From assembly GCA_023485185.1 (NCBI GenBank), contig JAMCZP010000370.1, positions 1-5,968 of the forward strand: a DNA stretch of 5,968 bases, read 5' to 3'. Shown piece by piece: positions 1 to 5,260 of this stretch (position 1 is the first letter of the stretch; every line of letters begins with the position of its first letter). Below the pieces are notes generated by a model. It was not told the origin of the DNA and searched no databases. It saw only the letters and a list, made by a program, of their open reading frames with translations. Position numbers and translations under genes: made by a program. The DNA is from Gammaproteobacteria bacterium (GTDB lineage Bacteria; Pseudomonadota; Gammaproteobacteria; Pseudomonadales; Halomonadaceae).

Positions 1-26
1 ATACCCACAATGCTAATGTTGTTCAT
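1..26 (-). CDS. IS110-family transposase, first nine codons only (partial)
   Basis: The ATG is at 26-24 and the frame reads MNNISIVG followed by the first two bases of an Ile codon at the window edge. AAGAGGA (complement of 34-40) sits 7 bases upstream and is a good Shine-Dalgarno. IS110-family transposases are DEDD (RuvC-like) recombinases whose first catalytic Asp normally follows directly, in a VGID motif. That residue would be the first codon outside the window, so it cannot be confirmed. If correct, the full protein should be about 310-400 residues with an N-terminal DEDD domain and a C-terminal Transposase_20 domain. The gene points the same way as the phosphofructokinase gene upstream of it. 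Chance resemblance of so short a peptide is the main doubt. Confidence 0.55.
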
Positions 27-131
27 GGATGGATCCTCTTTCAAGATGCCGTCAGTGCCCTGCGCACGTTAGATGAAGTGCTTCTTCATCTTGGCACAGA
101 GGGACGGGTCCATCCCATTTCCCACAATGGG
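27..131 (-). ncRNA. Candidate IS110 bridge RNA region (structured non-coding IS end)
   Basis: IS110-family elements encode a structured guide RNA in a non-coding end that pairs with donor and target DNA; in IS110-group elements this lies upstream of the transposase gene. On the minus strand three stems are visible. CCCATT/AATGGG (131-126 with 119-114) has a 6-base loop. The imperfect palindrome GGGATGGACCCGTCCC (116-101) shares three bases with the first stem, so the two would compete. AGATGAAG/CTTCATCT (91-84 with 78-71) has a 5-base loop. I could not identify guide loops or RNA ends. If the element belongs to the IS1111 group, the guide RNA would instead be at the other end, outside the window. 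Treat as a candidate only. Confidence 0.2.
34..40 (-). promoter_or_regulatory. Ribosome binding site of the putative transposase
   Basis: AAGAGGA on the minus strand lies 7 bases before the ATG at 26-24. It supports translation starting there and is part of the case for a real coding start at the window edge. Confidence 0.5.
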
Positions 132-165
132 CTCAGACACCCCTTAGTTTCTTTAGGCTTCCAGC

Positions 166-1425
166 TTATAGCGTAAAAGTAGGCAGTTTACGCTCGGCTT
201 TGGCGAGCTTGAGCTTGGCTACTTTCGGCAGCCCGTTTTCAAACGGTGGGAAGTCTTCGCCCTGGATTAGTGGAGAGAGGTAGTCGCGGCATACTTGCGT
301 AATGCCAAACCCATTCTCAGTGATAAAGTCACGGGGCATGAACTTCTCTTTGTTAGCCACCTGGGAGAGCGGGGCTGAGATCACATCCCACTGATAAGGT
401 GACTGAGAAATACGACGAATGGCAGGCATCATCGCGTTTTTACCCGCCAACGCCAGTGTGACCGCTTCACGCCCCACTGCATAGGCTTGCTCAACGTCAG
501 TTTTAGACGCCAAGTGGCGCGCTGCGCGCTGCAAGTAGTCGGCCACTGCCCAGTGGTACTTGTAGCCCAAATCCTGCTTAATCATGCCCGCAAGCGTTGG
601 TGCCACACCGCCAAGCTGGCGATGACCAAAGGCGTCGGTGTTGCCCGCATCGGCTAAGAAAGTGCCATCTTCGTAGCGCGCACCCTCAGAAACCACAATC
701 ACGCAGTAGCCATAGTTCTTAACGCACTCTTCAACCCGTGCCATGGCCGCTTTACGATTAAACGCAATCTCCGGGAAGATAATCATATGCGGAGGCTCGC
801 CTTCCGCTTGACCCGCCAAGCCACCGGCAGCGGCAATCCAACCGGCGTGACGACCCATGACCTCAAGCACAAACACCTTGGTTGAGGTTGCGCACATGGA
901 AGCGATATCCAGCGAAGCTTCCAGGGTAGAGGTGGCAATATATTTAGCAACGCTGCCAAAACCGGGGCTGTTATCGGTAATCGGCAGGTCGTTATCGACG
1001 GTTTTAGGCACGTGGATAGCGGTGAGCGGATAGCCCAGCTTTTCGGAAAGCTGAGAAACTTTCAAGCAGGTGTCCGCGCTGTCGCCGCCGCCGTTGTAGA
1101 AGAAGTAACGAATATCGTGGGCTTTAAATACTTCGATCAAACGCTCGTACTGGGCGCGATGAGTATCAATATCTTTCAGCTTGTAGCGACAAGAGCCGAA
1201 GGCACCGCCAGGTGTATGGCGAAGGGCGGCAATGGACTCATCGCTCTCTTGAGTAACATCGATAAGGTCTTCGGTTAATGCGCCGATAATACCGTTATGG
1301 CCGGCGTATACCTTGCCAATTTGATCGGGGGCTTGACGGCAGGCTTCAATAACGCCGCAGGCGCTGGCATTGATCACGGCGGTGACGCCACCGGATTGGG
1401 CGTAAAAGGCATTATGCTGGGCCAT
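166..1425 (-). CDS. pfp: Pyrophosphate-dependent 6-phosphofructokinase (diphosphate--fructose-6-phosphate 1-phosphotransferase)
   Basis: Complete gene of 419 residues. The cytoplasmic enzyme interconverts fructose 6-phosphate plus PPi with fructose 1,6-bisphosphate plus phosphate, and can serve glycolysis or gluconeogenesis. The PFKA fold is clear: SGGVTAVINA at 11-20, NGGGDS at 111-116, PKTVDND at 140-146 with the probable catalytic base Asp144, and MGRHAG at 190-195. Two positions point to PPi rather than ATP as phosphoryl donor: Asp115 where E. coli PfkA has Gly104, and Lys141 where it has Gly124. Length exceeds the roughly 320 residues of E. coli PfkA and fits the longer PPi-type clade. 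The start at 1425-1423 is supported by alignment of the N-terminal strand, although the best Shine-Dalgarno is unusually distant. The gene probably has its own promoter after rnt. Its stop lies beside a putative IS end with no evident terminator between. Confidence 0.93.
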   Translation of the reverse strand: MAQHNAFYAQSGGVTAVINASACGVIEACRQAPDQIGKVYAGHNGIIGALTEDLIDVTQESDESIAALRHTPGGAFGSCRYKLKDIDTHRAQYERLIEVFKAHDIRYFFYNGGGDSADTCLKVSQLSEKLGYPLTAIHVPKTVDNDLPITDNSPGFGSVAKYIATSTLEASLDIASMCATSTKVFVLEVMGRHAGWIAAAGGLAGQAEGEPPHMIIFPEIAFNRKAAMARVEECVKNYGYCVIVVSEGARYEDGTFLADAGNTDAFGHRQLGGVAPTLAGMIKQDLGYKYHWAVADYLQRAARHLASKTDVEQAYAVGREAVTLALAGKNAMMPAIRRISQSPYQWDVISAPLSQVANKEKFMPRDFITENGFGITQVCRDYLSPLIQGEDFPPFENGLPKVAKLKLAKAERKLPTFTL

Positions 1426-1438
1426 GGAAACGTCTCAT

Positions 1439-1443
1439 CTCCT
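1439..1443 (-). promoter_or_regulatory. Distant ribosome binding site of pfp
   Basis: AGGAG on the minus strand lies about 13 bases before the pfp ATG (1425-1423), longer than the usual 5-9. The closer GAGACG is a poor match. No other in-frame start gives a better Shine-Dalgarno with the conserved N-terminus, so the start stands, but initiation may be weak or regulated. Confidence 0.5.
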
Positions 1444-1449
1444 AAAACG

Positions 1450-1478
1450 GGTAGGGTAAAGGCAACTACCGTTTGCCT
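1450..1478 (-). promoter_or_regulatory. Hairpin with possible pseudoknot in the pfp leader
   Basis: On the minus strand, AGGCAA (1478-1473) and TTGCCT (1465-1460) form a perfect 6-base-pair stem with the 7-base loop ACGGTAG. GGTAG in that loop is complementary to CTACC at 1454-1450, just before the Shine-Dalgarno, so an H-type pseudoknot is possible. This could modulate access to the ribosome binding site. It is read by eye and not energy-tested. Confidence 0.3.
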
Positions 1479-1521
1479 GCCAAGCATGAGCGCGATTGCG
1501 CCTAGCTGGTTGGACAAACGC

Positions 1522-1532
1522 ATATTAAACCA
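1522..1532 (-). promoter_or_regulatory. Candidate extended -10 promoter element for pfp
   Basis: On the minus strand TGGTTTAATAT contains TTTAAT (5 of 6 to TATAAT) preceded by TGG, matching an extended -10 arrangement. No good -35 is found 16-18 bases upstream. It would give a leader of roughly 90 bases containing the hairpin at 1450-1478. Weak, but the best promoter candidate between rnt and pfp. Confidence 0.3.
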
Positions 1533-1559
1533 AGGTTGCAAAGTTTAGCGTAAAGCCCT

Positions 1560-1574
1560 GCTAACTGCATTAGC
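1560..1574 (-). terminator. Weak hairpin after rnt, possible attenuating terminator
   Basis: The minus-strand sequence GCTAA-TGCAG-TTAGC forms a 5-base-pair stem 12 bases past the rnt stop. It is followed by AGGGCTTTACG, which has only three U, so it is not a convincing intrinsic terminator. Some rnt transcription may continue into pfp. Confidence 0.2.
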
Positions 1575-1586
1575 GTCGATGGCTGG

Positions 1587-2255
1587 CTAATCGATGCCAT
1601 CCATTTCCTGTTCTCGCTGGGCCAACTGCCAGCCGCCTAAATCCTTATAGCGATTGACCATGGCACAAAACAATTCGGCGGTACGCTCTGTATCGTAACG
1701 GGCAGAGTGAGCCGCTTTATTATCAAATTCGATACCTGCCGCGCGACAGGCGCGGGCAAGCACCGTTTGTCCGTATATCAAACCCGCCAGCGTGGCGGTA
1801 TCAAAACTTGAGAAAGGGTGGAATGGGTTACGTTTAATACCGCAGCGTTCGACCGCGGCGTTTAGAAAACCTTGGTCAAATGCCGCATTGTGGCCGACTA
1901 AAATGGCTCGGGTGCAGTCGTGGGCTTTAATCGATTTGCGAATCGGTCTGAAAATCTCACCCAGTGCCTCTGATTCACTTAGTGCTACCTGGCGACGTAA
2001 CGGGTCGTCTAGGTTAATGCCGGTAAAATCGAGCGCTGACTGCTCAACGTTCGCCCCTTCAAAGGGGTGAATGTGGTATGCATAGGTAGCATCAGGGAGC
2101 AGATTGCCCTCCGGATCCATGGTTAACGTGACGGCGGCTATCTCAAGCACGGCATCGCCTTGGGCATTAAATCCCCCGGTTTCTAAATCAACGACCACGG
2201 GCAGATAACTGCGAAATCGCTGGGCCATTAATTCGCGGGCAATTGCCTCGCTCAT
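1587..2255 (-). CDS. rnt: Ribonuclease T (DEDDh 3'-5' exoribonuclease)
   Basis: Complete gene of 222 residues, close to the 215 of E. coli RNase T. In gammaproteobacteria this homodimeric enzyme trims the 3' ends of tRNA, 5S and 23S rRNA and other stable RNAs, and turns over the tRNA CCA end. All five DEDDh residues are visible: Asp23 and Glu25 in [10 protein letters not shown], Asp127 in HNAAFDQGF, and His183 and Asp188 in [12 protein letters not shown]. The family segments KRNPFHPF (141-148) and FDTATLAGL (151-159) are also present. The start at 2255-2253 is chosen because AAGGAG lies 6 bases upstream and the N-terminus then matches E. coli in register; the open frame continues to 2420, but that extension has no support. 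It is divergent from argG and upstream of pfp on the same strand. Confidence 0.95.
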   Translation of the reverse strand: MSEAIARELMAQRFRSYLPVVVDLETGGFNAQGDAVLEIAAVTLTMDPEGNLLPDATYAYHIHPFEGANVEQSALDFTGINLDDPLRRQVALSESEALGEIFRPIRKSIKAHDCTRAILVGHNAAFDQGFLNAAVERCGIKRNPFHPFSSFDTATLAGLIYGQTVLARACRAAGIEFDNKAAHSARYDTERTAELFCAMVNRYKDLGGWQLAQREQEMDGID

Positions 2256-2261
2256 GTAGCT

Positions 2262-2267
2262 CTCCTT
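2262..2267 (-). promoter_or_regulatory. Ribosome binding site that sets the rnt start
   Basis: AAGGAG on the minus strand, 6 bases before the ATG at 2255-2253. It decides against the upstream in-frame ATG at 2420, which would add 55 residues unlike any RNase T N-terminus. Confidence 0.75.
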
Positions 2268-2273
2268 ATCTTC

Positions 2274-2298
2274 AAGCGAGTAATAGTTAAAGCGAGTA
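2274..2298 (-). repeat. Two direct 9-base repeats in the rnt leader
   Basis: TACTCGCTT occurs twice on the minus strand, at 2298-2290 and 2282-2274, with a 16-base period and the 7-base spacer TAACTAT. Both copies lie between the proposed rnt promoter and the rnt ribosome binding site, so they could be a protein-binding site on DNA or RNA. No known operator was recognised. Confidence 0.5.
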
Positions 2299-2305
2299 TT
2301 CGGTA

Positions 2306-2333
2306 AATATAAGCGGCAAGACACCGCTTTGAA
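2306..2333 (-). promoter_or_regulatory. Probable sigma70 promoter of rnt
   Basis: On the minus strand TTCAAA (2333-2328, 4 of 6 to TTGACA) and TATATT (2311-2306, 5 of 6 to TATAAT) are separated by 16 bases. Transcription would begin near 2299, giving a leader of roughly 44 bases. The spacer holds most of an inverted repeat, AAGCGG-N7-CCGCTT (2311-2329), which could be an operator. Confidence 0.45.
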
Positions 2334-2399
2334 TGGTGTGATTCTAGCAGCTTTACCCGGCTGGCGTCGTTGACGGTATTCGCTGGGCATTGAGAACGC

Positions 2400-2405
2400 T
2401 ATACT
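2400..2405 (+). promoter_or_regulatory. Candidate -10 element of argG
   Basis: TATACT matches the -10 consensus at 5 of 6 positions, 57 bases before the argG ATG. No good -35 exists 16-18 bases upstream; TTGACG at 2370-2375 is too far, with a 24-base gap. The element is flanked by the inverted repeat ACGCT (2396-2400) and AGCGT (2407-2411). Low confidence without transcript data. Confidence 0.3.
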
Positions 2406-2448
2406 CAGCGTCTGTGTCAAAAACCAATCGCAAAGGTTTATCTTTTTT

Positions 2449-2455
2449 AAAGGAG
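2449..2455 (+). promoter_or_regulatory. Ribosome binding site that sets the argG start
   Basis: AAAGGAG lies 6 bases before the ATG at 2462. It rules out the in-frame ATG at 2390, which has no Shine-Dalgarno and would add 24 residues not expected in the family. Confidence 0.8.
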
Positions 2456-2461
2456 CAAAGA

Positions 2462-3682
2462 ATGTCCGATGTCAAAAAGGTTGTGCTGGCTTATTCAGGC
2501 GGCCTGGACACATCCGTAATCGTTAAGTGGTTGCAAGAAACCTACAACTGCGAGGTGGTAACTTTTACTGCCGACATCGGTCAGGGCGAAGAAGTTGAAC
2601 CAGCCCGCACCAAAGCGCAAGCCCTCGGTGTTAAAGAGATTTATATCGAAGACCTGCGCGAAGAGTTTGTGCGTGACTACGTTTACCCGATGTTCCGCGC
2701 CAACACTATCTATGAAGGCGAGTACCTGCTGGGTACCTCTATTGCCCGCCCGTTGATCGCCAAGCGCTTGATTGAAATTGCTAATGAAACAGGTGCCGAT
2801 GCCATTTCTCACGGCGCAACCGGTAAAGGTAATGACCAGGTGCGCTTCGAACTGGGCGGCTATGCCCTGAAGCCGGGTGTGAAAGTTATCGCCCCCTGGC
2901 GCGAGTGGGATTTAACCTCGCGTGAAAAGCTGATGGCTTACTGTGAAGAGCATAAAATTCCGGTTGATTTTGCCAATAAAAAGAAAAAATCGCCGTACTC
3001 CATGGATGCCAACCTGCTGCATATCTCTTACGAGGGCGGCATTTTGGAAGATCCTTGGGCCGAAGCTGAAGACGATATGTGGCGCTGGAGTGTGTCTCCT
3101 GAAGCCGCACCCGATACGCCTACCTACGTTGAGCTGACGTATGAAAAAGGCGATATCGTGGCCGTAGACGGCGAGCCATTGAAAGCGCATGAAGTACTGG
3201 AAAAACTCAACAAGCTTGGCGGTGATAACGGTATCGGTCGCTTGGATATTGTCGAAAATCGCTATGTCGGCATGAAATCCCGTGGCTGCTATGAAACGCC
3301 AGGGGGCACCATTATGCTGCGCGCCCACCGCGCTATTGAGTCGCTGACTCTGGATCGCGAAGAAGCCCACCTGAAAGATCAACTGATGCCGAAATACGCT
3401 GAAGTGATCTACAACGGCTACTGGTGGAGCCCTGAGCGCCGCATGCTCCAGGCAGCGATTGACGAAACCCAAAAGAATGTGTCGGGTGTCGTGCGTATGA
3501 AGCTCTACAAAGGTAACGCTACCGTGGTGGGCCGCAAATCTGATGAATCGCTGTTTGATGAATCGATAGCTACTTTTGAAGATGATGCGGGTGCGTACAA
3601 TCAGAAAGATGCCGAAGGCTTTATCAAGCTGAACGCGCTGCGTTTGAGAATTGCCGCCGGTAAAGGCCGCAAGCAGAGCTAA
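2462..3682 (+). CDS. argG: Argininosuccinate synthase
   Basis: Complete gene of 406 residues. The cytoplasmic enzyme condenses citrulline and aspartate, using ATP that is cleaved to AMP and PPi, to give argininosuccinate, the penultimate step of arginine synthesis. The N-type ATP-pyrophosphatase P-loop AYSGGLDTS is at 10-18. Other conserved blocks are [11 protein letters not shown] (91-101), [14 protein letters not shown] (117-130), [17 protein letters not shown] (177-193), ILEDPW (194-199), and [12 protein letters not shown] (271-282). Length and these blocks fit the roughly 400-residue subfamily rather than the longer E. coli ArgG (about 447). It is divergent from rnt and ends with tandem stops TAATAA. 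A GC-rich hairpin follows before the next gene on the same strand. A clear ArgR box was not found upstream. Confidence 0.97.
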   Translation: MSDVKKVVLAYSGGLDTSVIVKWLQETYNCEVVTFTADIGQGEEVEPARTKAQALGVKEIYIEDLREEFVRDYVYPMFRANTIYEGEYLLGTSIARPLIAKRLIEIANETGADAISHGATGKGNDQVRFELGGYALKPGVKVIAPWREWDLTSREKLMAYCEEHKIPVDFANKKKKSPYSMDANLLHISYEGGILEDPWAEAEDDMWRWSVSPEAAPDTPTYVELTYEKGDIVAVDGEPLKAHEVLEKLNKLGGDNGIGRLDIVENRYVGMKSRGCYETPGGTIMLRAHRAIESLTLDREEAHLKDQLMPKYAEVIYNGYWWSPERRMLQAAIDETQKNVSGVVRMKLYKGNATVVGRKSDESLFDESIATFEDDAGAYNQKDAEGFIKLNALRLRIAAGKGRKQS

Positions 3683-3714
3683 TAAAACTAGCTGATTAAA
3701 AGCGCACATCTTGA

Positions 3715-3739
3715 GGGCGGTGGCGATCCGCTGCCGCCC
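3715..3739 (+). terminator. Strong GC-rich hairpin after argG without a U-tract
   Basis: GGGCGG (3715-3720) pairs with CCGCCC (3734-3739); TG/TG can form two G-U wobbles and GCG/CGC closes a 3-base ATC loop, giving an 11-pair continuous stem. It is followed by GACAAGTT rather than a run of T, and only 19 bases separate it from the next ATG. It is not a classical intrinsic terminator. It may protect the argG 3' end, cause partial termination, or separate expression levels within an operon. Confidence 0.4.
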
Positions 3740-3758
3740 GACAAGTTAGGGAAACGTT

Positions 3759-4085
3759 ATGTTTAAAAAATTACTCTCCGGACTCTTTGGTGGTGATCGC
3801 CAAGCGCCACTAGGCGCTACTACCAAAGCTGCTGAAGCTGTTGAATACAAAGGCTATGAGATCGTCTCTCAGCCGGACGATCAAAGCGGCCAGTATCGTG
3901 TAAGCGGTATTATTCGTAAGCCGGGCAATGCAGGTGAAACGCTTGAACATCGCTTCGAGCGTTCAGATATGTTGCCAGCCCGTGAAGCTTGTGATGCCAT
4001 GATGGTGACCAAATCGCAGCGCTATATTGATGAAGTTGGCGATGCGATGTTCGAGCCAGACCCGCGTCGCGCTGGCGAAAGCTAA
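3759..4085 (+). CDS. HlyU-family small protein (PF10115-type), function uncertain
   Basis: Complete gene of 108 residues. The pattern is typical of the family: a short N-terminal segment MFKKLLSGLFGG (1-12), then YKGYEI (30-35), a Gln-Tyr segment SGQYRVSGII (43-52), an EHRFERSD block (63-70), and KSQRYIDEVGDAMF (85-98) near the C-terminus. Many databases call such proteins 'transcriptional regulator HlyU', but this sequence shows no helix-turn-helix. The well-studied Vibrio HlyU is a winged-helix protein of another family, so a regulatory role should not be assumed. The N-terminal 12 residues are amphipathic rather than a clear signal peptide, suggesting a cytoplasmic protein. An AGGGA ribosome binding site (3748-3752) lies 6 bases upstream. 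The next gene starts 36 bases downstream on the same strand, so co-transcription is likely. Confidence 0.75.
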   Translation: MFKKLLSGLFGGDRQAPLGATTKAAEAVEYKGYEIVSQPDDQSGQYRVSGIIRKPGNAGETLEHRFERSDMLPAREACDAMMVTKSQRYIDEVGDAMFEPDPRRAGES

Positions 4086-4109
4086 TTCTTAAGCTGTCAC
4101 GATAAAGAG

Positions 4110-4118
4110 AAGGGGAGG
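4110..4118 (+). promoter_or_regulatory. Ribosome binding site of the DUF294 gene
   Basis: The purine run AAGGGGAGG precedes the ATG at 4122. Depending on which part pairs with 16S rRNA the spacing is 3-8 bases. It supports this start over downstream in-frame starts and gives a short 36-base junction with the HlyU-family gene. Confidence 0.6.
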
Positions 4119-4121
4119 CAT

Positions 4122-5249
4122 ATGCGTGTTGTCCACCGGGCCTCACCCTGGCGCGCTCTGCTAAACGATGACGGTAAGTTAAATGCCAATGCAATTAATG
4201 CGCCGCTCAACGCACTGTTCACTAAAATTTCTCCCCCGCCTGTTTCATTGCCCGATGCGTATGCGTGGCAACTGTCGCTGGTTGAAACGCTTGTGCGCTA
4301 CGACCTGCCAGCCTGGCGTATCAGCCACATTATTAGTGATCACAATGCCTGGCTTTATCGCCAAGCCATCGCGCTATCGCTCGATGAAATGCAGGCACAA
4401 GGGTGGGGCGAACCGCCAGTCGACTACTGCGTATTAATGCTGGGTTCCGCGGCACGCTATGAGAGTCTACTTGGTCCCGATCAGGATAACGCGCTGATTA
4501 TCGATGACTACCCTGATCACCGTCACGTTGAGATCGACGGCTACTTTCAGGCACTGGGCGAGCGGTTTACGCAGCGCTTGGATGAAGCGGGAATACCGCT
4601 CTGCCGTGGCCATGTGATGGCTCGCTGGCCCATGTGGCGCAAGCGCTTAAGTGAGTGGCAGGCACAGCTGGAAATTTGGAGCGCTGACCGCCAAGTGAAA
4701 CGGGTACAGCAAACCAATATTTTGCTCGATTTTACCCCGGTGGCAGGAAATGCAGCGCTTGCTGAACGACTGGGCGACATTATCGCCTCACTTCTGCCTA
4801 AAGCATTGCTGTTTATGGATGAGATGGCAGCGCTACTTGATGAATTGCCGGTAGCACTGGATCGCTTGGGGCGCATTGCTTCAAATCCAACCCTTGATGC
4901 TCCCCACGATCAAGCCATTAATCTCAAGCATCAAGGCTTAATGCCATTAATCAGCGCTACACGGTTACTTTGTGTGCGGCACGCGCGACGAGAAATAGCC
5001 ACCTGTGAGCGCTTGGTGGCACTGGGCCATATCGAGAGCGTGCTAACCCCACCCCAAGCCGAGTTACTAGTGGCAGCGTTTGAGCGTCTTCAGCAGCTTC
5101 TCTTGGATCAACAGCGTTATAATAAAGCCTGTGGTCAAACTGCCGATGGGTGGGTTGACCTACGCCGCCTGCGTGAAGACGAGCGGCTGTTATTGAAGTT
5201 TGATCTTCAGCAGATTAGAGCGTTTGTTCAACGCGTTAAAAGCGTATAA
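4122..5249 (+). CDS. DUF294-type putative nucleotidyltransferase, stand-alone form
   Basis: Complete gene of 375 residues. An N-terminal helical part (about 40-95) leads into a GlnD/GlnE-like nucleotidyltransferase motif, GSAARYES at 108-115 followed by GPDQDNALI at 118-126, with Asp120 and Asp122 as the probable metal-binding pair. CRGHVMARWPMWRKRL (161-176) and LLDFTPVAG (201-209) are further DUF294 (PF03445) landmarks. The C-terminal helical part, with LKHQGLMPLISATRLL (268-283) and a Thr-Cys-Glu-Arg segment near 294-297, matches the DUF294_C (PF10335) substrate-binding type. Many relatives are 600 residues or more with a cyclic-nucleotide-binding domain and two CBS domains in front; here these are absent. 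The signature is also slightly altered, GSAAR where GSxGR is common. The substrate is unknown. It is probably cytoplasmic and co-transcribed with the HlyU-family gene. Confidence 0.8.
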   Translation: MRVVHRASPWRALLNDDGKLNANAINAPLNALFTKISPPPVSLPDAYAWQLSLVETLVRYDLPAWRISHIISDHNAWLYRQAIALSLDEMQAQGWGEPPVDYCVLMLGSAARYESLLGPDQDNALIIDDYPDHRHVEIDGYFQALGERFTQRLDEAGIPLCRGHVMARWPMWRKRLSEWQAQLEIWSADRQVKRVQQTNILLDFTPVAGNAALAERLGDIIASLLPKALLFMDEMAALLDELPVALDRLGRIASNPTLDAPHDQAINLKHQGLMPLISATRLLCVRHARREIATCERLVALGHIESVLTPPQAELLVAAFERLQQLLLDQQRYNKACGQTADGWVDLRRLREDERLLLKFDLQQIRAFVQRVKSV

Positions 5250-5253
5250 CGCT
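5241..5253 (-). terminator. Small hairpin at the convergent gene junction
   Basis: On the minus strand AGCGT-TAT-ACGCT is followed by TTTAACG, a 5-base-pair stem with a short U-run. It could weakly terminate the histidine kinase transcript inside the 3' end of the opposing DUF294 gene, whose stop codon it includes. There is no room for a larger terminator in the 11-base gap. Confidence 0.25.
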
Positions 5254-5260
5254 GGTCTGG

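Larger units (their letters stand above)
1..140 (-). mobile_element. Left (transposase-proximal) end of a probable IS110/IS1111-family insertion sequence, partial
   Basis: On the minus strand this stretch runs from near the phosphofructokinase stop into a start codon at 26-24 followed by MNNISIVGI. That resembles the beginning of IS110-family transposases, which typically open with a short 'ISxVGID' strand. The 100-odd bases before the ATG have no convincing gene and contain three potential hairpins, as expected for the non-coding end of such an element. IS110 elements usually lack true terminal inverted repeats and target duplications, so the outer boundary cannot be read from one copy. Position 140 is an estimate; the true edge could lie anywhere from about 116 to 165. 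The rest of the element lies left of the window. The family call rests on nine residues plus context, so it is moderate. Confidence 0.55.

Noticed and set aside
3..176. Plus-strand open frame of 57 codons reaching in from the left edge and ending 11 bases inside pfp
   Set aside because: The peptide is not recognisable, and the opposite strand offers a better explanation: a transposase start with a ribosome binding site and structured non-coding DNA. It could still be the tail of a plus-strand gene, which sequence to the left would show.
1012..1548. Two plus-strand open frames opposite the pfp start and upstream region
   Set aside because: Both are antisense to conserved pfp sequence, with no recognisable domain and no operon context.
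2330..2345. TGAAT-N6-ATTCT as a possible ArgR box between rnt and argG
   Set aside because: The half-sites resemble an ARG box, but the gap is 6 rather than 4 bases, it lies more than 100 bases from the argG start and it overlaps the rnt promoter.
2256..2420. N-terminal extension of rnt to the upstream ATG
   Set aside because: The added 55 residues are basic and unlike RNase T, and the internal ATG has an ideal ribosome binding site and matches the E. coli N-terminus.
2390..2461. N-terminal extension of argG to the ATG at 2390
   Set aside because: No Shine-Dalgarno there, it overlaps the promoter candidate, and family members begin at [14 protein letters not shown].
2912..3709. Long minus-strand open frame of 265 codons opposite argG
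   Set aside because: It is fully antisense to a strongly conserved gene, shows no family motif, and is a codon-bias shadow.
4547..4876. Minus-strand open frame inside the DUF294 gene
   Set aside because: Low-complexity Ser-rich translation without motifs; a shadow of the real gene.
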